The notes: generated from the letters alone by a model not told the origin. Counted from the stretch's first letter, positions 49,480 through 62,031 are shown. The stretch: DNA of 64,000 nucleotides from Camellia lanceoleosa (GCA_025200525.1 CM045762.1:126423752-126487751), one strand, 5' to 3'. Made by a program: numbers and translations.

Positions 49480-50422
49480 TTATCTCGTATCACACTGCAA
49501 AATCATCAATAGTATCAATGAAATGTATCAAGATTTTTAAATAGTTCAAATATTCACATCAAAAAAAAAAAAAAAAAACTCTACCTCCTCAACAAACAAT
49601 CATAAGCCCTACATTTATCATCATACACACAACATACAACAAATTTTAAGCTCACAGTATACACACATACATATAATTTTAATTATAAAATTCATATACT
49701 GATAGCATGAACTTCCAGCTCACTAAATGCAAAAACAACAGTTTTTTCAAACACTGATGCAACAAAACTTCATCATTCAAAAATTCACATGAACACAATG
49801 ATTTCATCACAACAACAAATCAATCACTAATCGCATGACATAAACATCACCGTAATCAATTGATGATAAACGATGAAGAACGACGAAGAACAAAAATGAT
49901 GATAAACGAAGAAGAATGACAGAACAGAACAGAACAATGAAGAACAAAATTGATGACGAACAACAATGAAGAACAGAACAAATCAAAACACCAATTTCAA
50001 ACAAAAACTAACCTTCTCCACAATATCGACTGAAAACTAGACAAAATCGCAAATCGAAAATCGCAAAGACAAATCAGAAATTGCGAATCGCGCAAAACCT
50101 AGAACTTCAATAATCGCAAAATCGCGCCCAATCTATAGCTTCAGAAACTACCAAATCGAAAATCAAAAATCGAAAATGGCAAGGAGAAATCAGAAATTGC
50201 AAAGAATTCGGAATCCAAACGCAGATCATCGACTTCCCAAAAATCATATTCAAACAAGCACCTATATATATAAGGGTAAAATGGTCAAAAAAATATATAA
50301 TAAAACCCAAAATAGGACCTCCGGGTCTACAAATGTAAACTTTAGGATTTAATAAAAAAAAAATAAAAATGGATTGATTGGTATAAGAAAATCTAAAATA
50401 GGATTTTCTGGTGATTTTTCCC
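49480..50422. other. Right non-coding end of the MULE
   Basis: Upstream side of the transposase. It has an A run at 49560-49578 and repeated GATGATAAACGA/GAACAACGAAGAAC motifs (49860-49980). Repeated AAATCGAAAATCGCAAA motifs follow (50045-50175), then the terminal inverted repeat. A promoter for the transposase is expected here but not resolved. Confidence 0.5.
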
Positions 50423-50798
50423 ATTTTATATGTTATATTATACTTATTATAAAATAAAACGATAAAAAGAAAAAGAAAAAGAAAAGCGGTACCGGTCACC
50501 GCTGCATCAGTCATTCTGCATATATATATATATTAATTATATAATTATAATATTATTATAATAATTATATAATAAAATAATAATAAATAAGTAAATAAAT
50601 AAATAATAAATAATAAGTGTGGGCGAGACAGTCACTTGCTAGCCAGCTATCACTTTCTTTAATTATTATTTTCATTATTTGTTTTACTTTTCAGGGCCTA
50701 TAAATAAGGAGAGCTCAGAACAGCGGAGGGGGAGAGGAGGAGCTGAGGTTATGGAAGAACTCTAGCTAGGGATGATGATTTGAACCTAACTTGACAGA
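50423..50798 (+). mobile_element. Probable continuation of the Athila-like right LTR
   Basis: It starts with the MULE target duplication and contains blocks in the same order as the left LTR (see 36657-36780): a TATA-rich part, GTCACTTGCTAGC, TTTTCAGGGCCTATAAATAAGGAG and a G/A-rich stretch. Similarity is moderate, so it could also be a related but separate element. Confidence 0.45.
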
Positions 50799-51065
50799 CA
50801 GTAACGGAGTCAGAAAAATAATTTAGAAGGGGCACTTGTTAATTAAAGTTTTGAATTTCTTTTTCTCTTATAATCAATAACAATAGATAATAATTTTTAA
50901 CTTAATATTAAGCACAAAATCTTAAATATTTAATATAAAAGTTTTTAAATTTTTGTTTTTACAATTGACCTTGTGAAAAATCAGAATTGAAAATATATGG
51001 TATTACTTATAACTAGTATATTATAGGCAATGCAAAAGAACCTTGTATGTCTCATGATATATTAT

Positions 51066-52083
51066 TGTATGAGAGGGTTTAAGAACGTCGTTGAAAAATT
51101 CGAAGATCTTTGAAGAAAAATTCGAATTCTCTAAAAAATGATGAGACGCTTAGATTCTTTAATAGTCACAACTAAGAACACAAAATCAAAGAGATGATGG
51201 AGATAAGAGATTGGGTGAAGAAGAAGGCAAAATAGTTAGAGAGAGAATAATGGCAAGGCTTTCCTATGGATCTCCCACTTTTTCTCTCAAGGTTGATAAT
51301 GGAGAAGGGAAATTAGTTCTTTCCCAAGTGTTGTCTCTCCAAAATCCATCCATTGTAAAACTATGGGTGAGTGCTATTTATAGGCACCTCATGATGTAGG
51401 ATGAAGCTCATGTGGAAGGCACATGAGGAATATTCTCTCTAACTACCTTGTCCGAGGAGGTGACATCTCCGAGGCTGAAGAAAACCCTCGAAGAGGAGAT
51501 CAACCTCTCGGCGAACCCTTCTTCTTAGCCACACCTAACCAATGATCCTCAATCATCCCAAAGGGTCAGGGGTAGTCCCAAAGGACGTCTTGCCGCATAA
51601 GGGTCAGGGGTAGTTCAAGAGAACGCCCTGCCGCAAATATTGCCGAGTGTCAGGGACCCCCTAGATTGTGCCACCTCGACTTGCGGTATAGGCTACTTTG
51701 ACTGAAGAGTGAATTTATCTCCACTCACCGTCCTTGGGATTGGGTCCTTTGTTATGACTCCATTACGCCCATGGTTCTGGTACGTAGATCCTGGAAAGCT
51801 CCGAGTCCACAAGTGTTCTGGGACTCATTAATGGAGCGGCTTCTAGATTGCGTTTGAATCTGTTCGAAGCCAAGTGCTTCAGATCTCTAGGTTCGTGGAT
51901 CCGAACCTGAGTAAGTCTCTAAGTTCGTGGATCTGAACCCTTTCGAGGCATAGAGCGATTCCGCTCGTTTGATGACGATAAATTCAGGCCCACCAATCTT
52001 GGACTTGCGATAAATTTAGGCCCACCAACCTTGGACTATTGGGCCTAATTAATTTAGTGGGTTCAAATTAACTCCTCTTACAT
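51066..52083 (-). repeat. 3' LTR of the 51066-63082 element
   Basis: About 1.02 kb, nearly collinear with 62052-63082. It includes GGGTCAGGGGTAGT twice and CTCTAAGTTCGTGGATC-type repeats. On + it opens TGTATGAGAGGG and closes CTCCTCTTACA. The 62-codon + frame inside (51211-51399) is antisense to the element. Confidence 0.88.
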
Positions 52084-54257
52084 GTGCCTCTTGCGTGTAT
52101 AAGAAATTTTAAATTTCTCGGACATGCATATTGTCACTCTTTTGGCCCTGCTTCGCATCACGTCCCTAGAAATATGTTGTCTTGGCAAAGTCTATGGATA
52201 AAGATGATGACTCACCACAATTTACGGATAAAATCGACAAGTAATATTAAATAAATATATAAATAACCTTTTTTTTTTCATTTATATATATATTAAATTA
52301 TTATTATTATTTTTTTTTTTGCCACTGATTTGTTTTTTGGAAAGTCAACTTGAATCCTTCAATTCTCTGAAAAGCTTGCATGACTCCAAATCTCTTTATT
52401 TCTCTAGAACATCTGAAGGTCACTTTTTTACTCCAAGTCAAAGATAATAAAAACAGAACTCACCTTTTTTTTAAAATTAAAATGGTAAGGCTCAAACACT
52501 TTTTTATGGGCTTAGAAATACGGCAGGCCGTTTATATATATAAATATACAGAAAGAGAGAGAGTAGAATAATCTGAGAGGCCACAAACCAAGGTTTTTTC
52601 TTTTCTTGTTTGGCAATAGAACAGATCCATCTATATATGGATATATATATATATATAAATAGTATATTCTGAGGGAATATTCTAGCATCACACCTCCCCT
52701 TTTTTCTATTTAAAGAAAAGGGACAAAGACCTAATCAATACCTCTTTCCTTTCTTGAAATCTTGCGGCGTACACACTTTCTCACTAAACCGAGAGCCCAC
52801 CCCAGGTTGCCTTTCTTCTTTTTCAACGAAGCTCCGTAGCTACTAAGCTAACGTCGATTGCTCACAAGGCCAGAGCTGCTGTCGTTTGCACAAACCTCCA
52901 TCGCGGCTTCAAGCAGCGCCGCCAAAGACCCATGCCACTGTTACGATTGGCCAGCACCGGCACCAGCTCGTCACGGTTGCTGCCTCCTCGTGTTGCTAAC
53001 GTCTTGTCACATCTCTACCTACTACACACGCCGTGGCCCAAGGTGTCATCGGCCTCTCGCTGCTCCACCTCCGATCAAGCTGCCATCGACCTCTCTCTGC
53101 TCCACCTCCGCTCATTGTTGGCTTCTCTCTACTGGAACTCCGTCGTCAGCTTCAATTATTCCAACGCAGTCCACACACGTTGCCCACTCAACGTGACATG
53201 TGTGGTTACCGACTCCTTTGTGGCGCCACTGTTACCTCCGGCTTCGACTATCCAGTGCGGACCACTCAACTCGCGTGGTTTGTTTGTTTCACACCCAGCT
53301 CTTGCACCGTTGCTTCGTTCGTCAACCGTAACTGGTTATTGACCACGCCGCCCACTCAATGCGGCGTCGGTCTACCTATATTCTTTCTCGCCACTGGCCA
53401 TCCTTAGTACTGGTTCCACCCATTCGCAACCTATTTTCTACTTCCCACATTGACTCTAACTCAGCCGTGCTCTTCCTCACGATTTCTGTTTGTACTGTTC
53501 TTGGCCACTCTCTTTCATGAGCGTGACCTTTAGATCTGTAAGTATTTTATCGAAACCCACTCTTGAACCTCTTGTTTTGACGAAATTTGAATTTTCGAGC
53601 CTTACTAGAAATTTGATTTGGGCCATTGAGATTTGTGGACATTGTTGTATATCAATTTTGAACTTGAGATAGCTGAAGCTTCTATTGAATCTTGATTTGC
53701 ATGTGAAATGTAATCCTGAAATTCATGTTTTGGAGCTTAACCTTGTGTTGATAAATCGACCTACGCATTATATTAATGTTGCAAAGATTCATTAGTGTAG
53801 AGAGAGATAAGTTGAATCCTTTGAGTCTTGTTGGTGTTGTTGCTAGCTTTGCTTGAATGGGACGAATAAAATAAATATTGTTGTTGTCGATGAAACCCAA
53901 GGAAATGAGGCCCTCATATTGTATAGAAATGTTGTTGTTAAATGATTGATTGTCGTTTTGTTGATCTTGTGGATGCTTGGGAAATACATAGCTGATGCCA
54001 AAATTTTGTGTGACCGTTGTAGCTTTACGTCGGCTTGAGAGGAACCAGTCTGGAGAGACAAAACCTTGATTGTTGCATTTTCATGAACTCGCTCAGAGGA
54101 ATAAAATTGTTACAGCTTAAGTAGATCATTACTATTGTTTATGTCGTCTCTATTTCGGTAATGTTTGAATCATAATCTGAACTCGATATTGTTTGTCTAG
54201 TTTGTCGGCTTTACTATTTCAGGTAAATAAATTTTTGAGTGAAATCCACGACCTCGG
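52084..54257. other. Unassigned block with promoter-like and GC-rich leader-like parts
   Basis: 52260-52700 is AT-rich with a TA run (52645-52658). TATTTAAA (52713) could be a TATA box. Downstream, 52790-53520 is GC/CT-rich with three overlapping frames on + (52858-53407) that resemble no known protein. It ends near a possible donor (CTGTAAGTATTTT at 53535) followed by an AT-rich, intron-like part to a TTTCAGGTAAATAAATT site at ~54218. It may be the LTR/leader of another retroelement or a captured gene 5' end. No product is supported. Confidence 0.4.
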
Positions 54258-55314
54258 GGCCCTCAGAACCCGCACTAATGAGAGCAAGGGCTATCCTTCG
54301 GAAGTATGAACAAGAGCAAAACTGTCCCTTAAGAGTCCGAAAGTAGTATACACCCTACTTCGGCAAGAAAGATCTCTCTGGAAGGCAACCGAGTCTACCA
54401 AGCTTGCACCAACAGAAGTAAAGATTGTCTCTCGGAAGTCCAACTAGAAGCAAGGCTGTCCCTCAGAAGTTCGAGCGGAAACAAGGCTCTTCCTCAGAAG
54501 TCCGAGTGGAAACAGGGCTCTCCCTTGGAAGTCCGAGTGGATGGGCACTTCTACTCCGGCAGCTAATGGAAGCAAAGGTTATCCCTTGGGAGTTCGAGTA
54601 GGAGTCCACTCTACTTTGAAAAGAAAGATCCTCGGAGCTCGTATTGATGAAAGCAAGGGCTGTTCTTCGGACCCGCACTAATGAGAGCAAGAGTTGTCAT
54701 TCAGAAGTCCAAACAGAAGCAAGGCTGTCCCTCAAGAGTTTGAATAGTAGCACACACCCTACTTTGGCAAGAAGATCCCTTCTGATAGGCCACCGAGTCT
54801 TGAGGGCTGTTCTTTGAAAGTCTGAGTGGGAGAACACACTCTACTTCAGCTAGAAAGATCCTTGACACTCTTTGAAAGTCTGAGTAGAAGAACACACTCT
54901 ACTTTAGCAAGAAAAATTCTTGAGGCTCGCACTGATGGAAGCGAGGTCTGTTCTTCAAAAGTCTGAGTGGAAGCACACACTCTACTTTAACAAGAAAGAT
55001 CCTCGAAGCTCGCACTGATGGAAATGAGATTTGCTTTTCGCAAGTCTGAGTGAGACTACACACTCTACTTCAACAAGAGAGATCCTCGAAGCTCACACTG
55101 ATGGAAACATAAGAAAGACCCTCCAAGCTCGCACCAATGGAACTAAGGGCTATTGTTCACAAGTCCGAGTGGGAACACATACTCTGCTTTAACAAGAAAG
55201 ACCCTCGAAGCTTGCACTGATAAAAGTAAGGGCTATTAGTCGAAAGTTCGAGTGGAAGCACACACTCTACTTCAGCAAGAAAGACCCTCAAAGCTTGCAT
55301 TGATGGAAGCAATG
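54258..55314. repeat. Irregular tandem array (~80-115-bp units)
   Basis: Units carry, in order: GCACTGATGGAAGCAAGGGCTG-like, TCTTCGGAAGTCCGAGTGGAAGCA, CACACTCTACTTCAGCAAGAAAGA and CCTCGAAGCTC. About ten TCTACTT-AGCAAGA cores occur (for example at 54340, 54759, 54841, 54897, 54978, 55067, 55264). The array resumes at 57652-57720, after the inserted element. Tandem repeats in the 3' non-coding part are common in Tat-clade elements. Confidence 0.85.
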
Positions 55315-57646
55315 TGTAACAACCCTCATCTTGACTTAGCCATGCTTGCATGCATTTTTGTAGGATCTTGCCTTGTCATATTTATAAATCTTGTTATCCT
55401 GTTTTACCTTGCTTTGTTACGTGTTACTTGCTTGATTTTGTTTCTTGCTTGGTGTGTGGCCGAGGTCGTCATGAGCTTAGTTCACCTTTGAACCTTTGTA
55501 CTTGGAATTATTTTGGAACTACTTGGTTGACCTCCATTCTCACCCCGGCATGTTTGCCGAGATGTCACTCTTTGGGCTGAAGTGTTTAGAGCCAAGGCCG
55601 AGATGTTTTGTACTAGCGATCCTTGTCCTTGGGCAGGTATGGCCTAGACCGGGATGTGGCACACCCAGGCCAAGGTGTGGCACAGCTTAGTCAGGTGTCA
55701 TCCTCCCTAGCCGATGTCTTTGTTGACCTGTTGCCGAAGCTTTGTCTTTAGCCGATGTCATTACTCGCCGATGTGTCTTGCCATCAAGCTTGTTGTATAC
55801 GCTTTGTCATAGATTTGTCTAATCAATCAGTCACCTTTTTGAGTTGAACCAACCCAGTAATGCCACGTGTCCGAGCTGAGTGTTAAGACAGCCGGCAGAC
55901 TTAGAAACAAATCATTTTGTCTGAAATCTTTGTTTTTAGAGAGAGAAGCTCTAGAAGAAGAAGGAAGGAGTTTAGAGTGAGAAGTAAAGTTCCGAGCTTG
56001 ATCTTGGAGGATCGAACCGTTGGATTTGAGTTTTGAGGTTAGATTCTTGCTCTACTCTGATTGTTCTTATCAATCATCTAGCTGCATTGCATGATCGCAT
56101 TTGTTTTGCATGTCATGCATTGATTTGAAGTTGGCTTTGAAAGAGAAAATAATGTGTATGTGTTCTGGAGGAAAGTCTCGTTTTGATCCGGAAGTTTGGA
56201 ACAAGAACCATGTTTTTGTGTTTGTACTTGCATGGTCTTCTTGTATGGGTACCCAGTGTGTTTTCATGAGATAGAAAATCCGTGTCGTGACTCTCAGCAT
56301 GTTTTGCTTTGTTATTGATTTAAATTTGGTAGGAGTGCCGAGATCATTATGTGTATGAAAAGCTTGTTTTGAGAATGTGATTTGCCATGTGATTTGTCAG
56401 GGCTTTGATCTTTACTTTGAGCCTGCGCCTGAAGAGCTAGGTGAGTGGTGCTTTTAATAAAGCTATGTTATACTGTTTTGATAAATCTTGCCTTGCTTTG
56501 TTTTGATGAAAGTATTTGTTAAGCATGAATGATTAGCCTGTTTTGATGTATCGAGTATAAGCCTTGTTTTGATGTTATCTTGAGAAGTCCCTTGGCTGGA
56601 GGACTATAAACTTTCGCAGCACTAAGTGTAAAAGTCCCTTGGCTGGAGGACTCTAAACTTTCGCAGCACTAAGTATAAAAGGATACGGTCCTTTCTTGGA
56701 ACACAAGTCCCTCGTGCTGGAGGACTCTAAACTTTCGCAGCACCATTTGTCAAAAAGGGCTGCGGGCCTAAGTGACACCAGTCTCTTGTATTAAAAGGAT
56801 ACGATCCTTTCCTTGGTAGAGCCATTGTGTTAAAAGGGCTACGGGCCTAAGTAACACAAGTCCCTCGTGCTGGAGGACTCTAAACTTTCGCAGCACCATT
56901 TTTGTCTAAATCGGTTACGGATCGTACAGCCCTTTGCTTTGCCATTAATGGATTACCACACGGACTGTTTGTTTGGAAAGCTTTTGGCTATGTTTTGCCG
57001 ATGTCAGTACGCATCCCTTGAAACTTGTAATACTTGATAGATGAATACGACTCATCCCTTGACTTGGTAAAGTTTTGTTGTGTTTTGCTTTGAAAGGATC
57101 TCGGCTAATATTTGTATGGTTTTGGCATGCTTTGTTTCGTAAAGACTTCGGCTATATTCATGCAAAACCTTTATTACTAGTACCATTCACTGAGTTCCAT
57201 ACTCACTCTCTCTATATATATGTAGGTGATGAGCAGGACGGCGGCGACGCCTAGATGTGTTTGCAAGCTTGTTTTGGATTCTTGATTTACGTTGGCTTTG
57301 TTTTGTATTCATGTCGGCAAATTCTGGTTCACGTCGGCCAGTCTTGAAAATCATGCTTCTTGTATTTCCCGTATTTTGTACATGTCAGCTTAGAAGCCTT
57401 TTGATCAAGATGTGATTTGTATTTTGTTATTTATGGACGGGTTATAAGATCATATTGTATATGTCATCCCATTTGACTTACGCACAGCTCTTATGGACCA
57501 CTTGTATTTTGATTTATTGCTTCCGCATTTGTAAGCCCCCTACGTGTACTCTGTTGTGTGTGGATTCTGATAAGTTGGCCTTCGGTAATCACGGATTACT
57601 GGCCATCACGGCACCATCCTACTAGGGGCGGGTTGGGGTCGTGACA
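55315..57646 (-). mobile_element. 2.33-kb LTR-like element inserted in the tandem array
   Basis: It begins TGTAACAACCC and ends GGTCGTGACA. CAATG flanks both sides (55310-55314, 57647-57651), and the tandem array continues across the site. The right end matches 1-2206 and 4702-5230 (GGATTACTGGCC, GGGGCGGGTTGGGGTCGTGACA). Inside are four ~36-base boxes GTCCCTTGGCTGGAGGACTC / TAAACTTTCGCAGCAC (56586-56905). No gag or pol; a large solo LTR is the simplest reading. Confidence 0.85.
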
Positions 57647-57651
57647 CAATG

Positions 57652-57720
57652 GCTGCTCTTCGGAGGTCCGAGTGGGAGTACACTTCTACTGTGTCAAGAA
57701 AGGTCCCTTCAGGTTGGTAA
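57652..57720. repeat. Right remainder of the tandem array
   Basis: GCTGCTCTTCGGAGGTCCGAGTGGGAGTACACTTCTACTGTGTCAAGAAAGG continues the unit broken at 55314. Confidence 0.85.
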
Positions 57721-57962
57721 CCGACTTTACTATTCCTCTTTCTTTTTCGAAGGGCAACAAAAATTGAAAACTGTTTCAAGCAACATAATACAATGAAGAT
57801 ACACAATACAGAGAAAATAACTTCTAATGGTGATATACAATATGGAGGAAACAAATTTTTTCATAACATAAGAAAGATAGAACTTCTTGGACAATGCTGT
57901 AAATACAAATTGTAAATGTCATGGATAGACTTCTTCAATAGAATGTTGACATTTGCCCTAAG

Positions 57963-60082
57963 TGTAACGCCCTCAAAATAATACATATAAACCTAACATT
58001 CATGACATCCATAAATATAAGAGAATAAAGCATATTTCCATTTATCAGAGTATTCATAACAAAAGCATTACATGTTGACATCAAAAGTAAATGCCCTGCG
58101 GACTTACAACTTTCCAAGTCAACACTTGGGTACAACAAAAGAAGAGTTCTAACTTTTTATACAAAATAAGCCCTTGGCTTGATTTACATGTAATACAAAA
58201 AGATAACAACAAAAGGGTCTTTCAGCCTCTACGCCTCCCAAGCTACGTCCTTGGAGGTGACATATCACCTGAACCTGAAAATGATGTCCTATAAAGGGTG
58301 AGCCAAAGCCCAGCAGAGATATACTAAACCAAGTATGAGTAATAACTAAAACGTTAGCATTCGACATATAGTTAACACTATAAACCAACTTTACAACACA
58401 TCCTAGTTCCATGACAAATATATCTGTGTTTCATTCCAGTTTCCTTTACTTATCCGATTCACATTCATAAACCTGGCTCATTATCTAGCCAAACAATTAC
58501 ATGAGACTACAACTCATATTAAAACACTTCCGTTATCCACAATTCAAATGAGACTACATCTTACATTAAATACTTCCATACTTCAATTATTTACGTTATG
58601 CAAACGTAATTAAGATTTCGGGTCTTTCACCCTGGACACTCCGGCCAACTTAATTATCAATGGAGTCCATCCCCTATCTCCTCCCAAATAGGTTTGAGAG
58701 TGCATCCCCTATTTCCTCTCAAACCATGGAGTACATCCCCTATCTCCTCCCACACAATATACATATATAATGTATTTAAACACTTATCATATACAATGAT
58801 CAATCAATACATATATTCGATGTATTATTCCAACCGTCATATTCAATGACATATTCCAGGTGATTAGTTTCAGTTTTCCCTAATCAACATACAGTGTCTA
58901 CAACAATCAAGACTATCCTCCACCGATAGCCCAAAGCAGTTATTTCTAAACAAAGGATATATTTATCAAATAGATAAAATATCAACATTCTCATAGGTGA
59001 GTGATTTATTTATCCAACTACACCATTTAATCCCATAAATTCCCAATTTCATGATTTCCAACACAATTTCATATTTCCATATTTCCCAAATTAATTATAC
59101 AAATTAATTGCTTAATTTCAATTAGGGCTTTAATCCCTCTATTCTCAAATGTTGCCCTCAAGGCCAAATTTCACTCATATAACATAAACCACCCCAATTT
59201 TAAGTCTCTTACACATATTTGACTCAAACATGGAAAAACCCCTCTTTTACAAATTATAATCAAACCCTAACCTTCCCAAAATTTCCATAATTCACCATCT
59301 AATCAAAATGACTAAAGTTTATGCCAAAACCTATAAGAAGGAGTAGGGTATCCCTACCTCAAATGAAGAGACCAAATGGAGAAGATGAAAAAAACTCAAG
59401 ATGCTCCAAATCCAATGATTTTCGGATCAAAACAAAGGCCACGCCAAGCTCCACACTTTTTACAAAGGAACTAGGGTAGGAGACCACTAGAACTAGATGG
59501 ATTTGTAGAGAGAAGGTAAGTAGAGAGAGAGGGAGCAGTCGTTCTAGGGTTTGAGTAAAAGAGATGAAGGAAAAGTGAAGAAGAAACTGCTGCTGCGAAC
59601 TGATATATTCGAGGCTCGCTCGAGTGAAGGATTGGTCGCTCGAGCGACCAGACACAAAGAAACCTCGCTTGAGCGTAGAAAGCCTCGCTCGAGCCAACAA
59701 CACAAAGCTTCAGGTCTGCAATCCAGAAGCACGCTCAAGCGAAGAAAAGCTCGCTCGAGCGAAGAAACCCAAAACATAGTCCTCGCAGACGTAGACGCAG
59801 ACGCAGACGCACGCTCGAGCGAAGGAACCCTGGTTTGAGCGAAGAAGCTAACACACAGAGTTCGCCCGAGCGACAAAAGCCTCGCTCGAGTGAAGACACC
59901 AAAAACTGGGCAGCAACCTTTTGTTTCTAATCACAACCAACCTGTTACAAACCTGCCCAACACATCCTAAAACTCATATACAAAGAATTAAAGAACGGAA
60001 CGAGACATATACAACAATATTCAGTCATGAAACCCAAGTCCGGAATACTGTACATAAAGGGGAAAAACCCAGGATTGCTATA
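57963..60082 (+). mobile_element. LTR-like element, relative of 42593-44453
   Basis: It starts TGTAACGCCCTC and ends GATTGCTATA, ~2.12 kb, with the same ordered blocks as 42593-44453. These include three ATCCCCTAT(C/T)TCCTC boxes (58666-58752), CTATCCTCCACCGATAGCCCAAA, and a CGCTCGAGCG cluster at 59610-59890 that is longer here. A direct duplication is not clean (CTAAG versus CAAGA). No coding frame; arginine- and serine-rich frames at 59544-59876 come from the palindrome cluster. Confidence 0.75.
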
Positions 60083-60111
60083 CAAGAGTTGTAAGGTCAT
60101 TTGGAAGGCTT

Positions 60112-62017
60112 TTACCAGCTGCTCGGGCTGTGGCTGTCATACACGACCATAGCCACGTCTTCTAAGATATCCTGGGGCCCCTGTTCTTTGAACTCTAGCT
60201 CATCTGCTTCGACTTTCTTTCTAAAGATCTTCTTAAGTGTCCGACACTTTTCTGTAGGATGTCCTAGTGGTTGGTGGAAAACACAATAATTAGGACCCTC
60301 GCGGTCCTTCTTCGGCAAGAGCTCTATGAGACAACTTTAGTTCTCTGTTTGCCACCCATTCTTTAACTAAGGCCTTTACCTCCTTTACCTCCTCAACACT
60401 ACACGAAAAATGAGTGTCATCTTCACAGTTTTTCCTCTTCTGACCTCTGAATTCCTTCCCCTACGACTTTCGTGTAGAAAACGCGAAAGCCGCAGTGACA
60501 GAAGGTCTTCGGGATGACTTGAATCTGGTTTTATAACTAGCCTCGAACTCGAACTCCTGAGATTGAGGTACGTTGATGTTCCGAGATGCTTCAATTAGTG
60601 CCGAGAAGGTGGGCAGCTTGTGATTAACAAGAAGCATCTTGTACCCGTTCAATGCTCCTTCAACACAGATTTGGACCAAGTAGCTTTCCTCCACAGCCTC
60701 ATGACAGTCCACGGCTTTGTCTTGGAACCGCTTCACATATTCGAGAATGTCTTCACCCTCTCGTTGCTTTTCCTTACATAGGGTGAGTGTAGTTACCTTC
60801 TCAGCTGCTTAAAAGAATTTGGCGTGGAATTTGTAGACCTTCTCTTCCCAACTTCGAACAAAGTTTGAGGTCAAGTTAACGTACCAACTATATGCTCGGT
60901 CGGTGAGGGACTTGGAGAATTCTCTCAGTCAGAGGACATGATTTGAACCATGAATCCCCAAAGTCTCGATGAATCGCACAACATGTTCTCAAGCATTTCC
61001 TTGCTTGCTATCAAATTTGATGAACTTCGGCACCGTGTACTCTTCCGGGTATGGATAACTCAACATCTCGATAGGGTAAGGCGGCTTGACATCCGGATCA
61101 GGCAAAGAAGGTAAAGTCCTCTTGCCTCGTTCGAGATCGAACATGGTTTGCACATCGGCGAAAGTGAGAAACTGTTGAGGGAGAAAGTTTAATGGTGGCA
61201 TTCCTGGAACTTGGCTTATGGACCCCAAGACTAAACTAGGAGCAACTTGGCCACTCTGGTGTTGAGAATTCATCATCAGTGAAGACACATGACAATATTG
61301 GCCGTTGGCACCTATGGACATGCCATTTGGTGATGGGACGTTGCTTTGGGCCCCATAAAGTTCATTGCACGCCATGGCTATATTGGGTTGGACTTGTAAA
61401 CTTGGCGTCGGAGCCAAAGGAGACCCACTCGGTACATGAGTAGAATTTATAATCGGTGGAACAAAATTAGGCATGGATGAAACACCATTTTGTAGAGGAA
61501 TTTCTGTAGGCTTTCCTTGAACTTCCACAGCCGCTGGAACACCATTCATTCCTCCGAAAACTCCTCTAACCACCGCTGGACTATGGTTCGATCCTCTAAG
61601 TGCGTGATTTTGTGCTCCATGGGACACAGGTTGGTCATGACTTGTTTCTCCTAGCACTTGATTTTGTATGCCATTTTGTACAACTTCAGGAAGAATTTGG
61701 AGTGGATCTTGATGGTTTTGACCATTCCCAACATTACCATAAAGTTGTTAATGCTTGTCCGCGCCGTTTTGACCTCCATTTGTTGCTGGTGGTATGAAAT
61801 GCGAACCCATCACCAACATGGTGTGGGTGAGATTTTGAAGGGTCGTGAGAATCTCTTGTTGAGTGTGTTGGAGTCCTTGAATGGCTTCAAGGATGAGATG
61901 TAAGTCTTGAGCTTGAGTTTTCTCATCACCACCAGTGGAAGAGCTTTGTTGATAAACTTCTTCTTCTCTCGCCATCTTCACTGGAGTTGTGTAGATTTCG
62001 GATCTTGTTAAGACCAT
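60112..62017 (-). pseudogene. Gag gene of the 51066-63082 retrotransposon, broken
   Basis: On the - strand a long frame starts ATG at 62017 (MVLTRSEIYTTPVK). It has a Gln/His-rich helical part (ILEAIQGLQHTQQEILTTLQ), a Pro/Asn/Gly-rich linker (61657-61150), then the gag core: PPYPIEMLSYPYPEEYTVPKFIKFDSKQGNA, EHVVRFIETLGIHGSNHVL, LREFSKSLTDRAYSWYVNL, SWEEKVYKFHAKFF, EDILEYVKRFQDKAVDCHEA. Further on, YCVFHQPLGHPTEKCRTLKK is a CxxH...HxxxxC knuckle of Tat/Ogre type. In-frame stops occur after GADKH, after KQGNA (TGA where CGA is expected), after SNHVL and after AKFF, so it is not functional. Confidence 0.8.
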
Positions 62018-62031
62018 TAACCAATCCGCCC

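Larger units (their letters stand above)
36781..50422. mobile_element. 13.6-kb Mutator-like element carrying Ulp1-protease and transposase genes
   Basis: Flanked by ATTTTATA at 36773-36780 and 50423-50430. The ends start GGGAGTTTTTTTCAT.AAATCC on the left and, inverted, GGGAAAAATCACCAGAAAATCC-like on the right: short, degenerate TIRs sharing GGGA and a CAxxAAATCC core. Inside, a Ulp1-type protease gene (+) and a MULE transposase gene (-) converge. This pairing is known from the Kaonashi (KI-MULE) group of plants. A 1.86-kb LTR-like element is nested at 42593-44453. Both genes are decayed, so the copy is probably dead. Confidence 0.85.

Noticed and set aside
51211..51399. 62-codon frame repeated at 62196-62384
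   Set aside because: It is the same LTR sequence twice, antisense to the retrotransposon; similarity is due to LTR identity, not selection on a protein.
52858..53407. Three overlapping 110-136-codon frames
   Set aside because: All three + frames are open at once in a GC/CT-rich block; none resembles a known protein.
59544..59876. Arg/Ser-rich frames on both strands
   Set aside because: Generated by CGCTCGAGCG palindromes and linkers, which read open on both strands.
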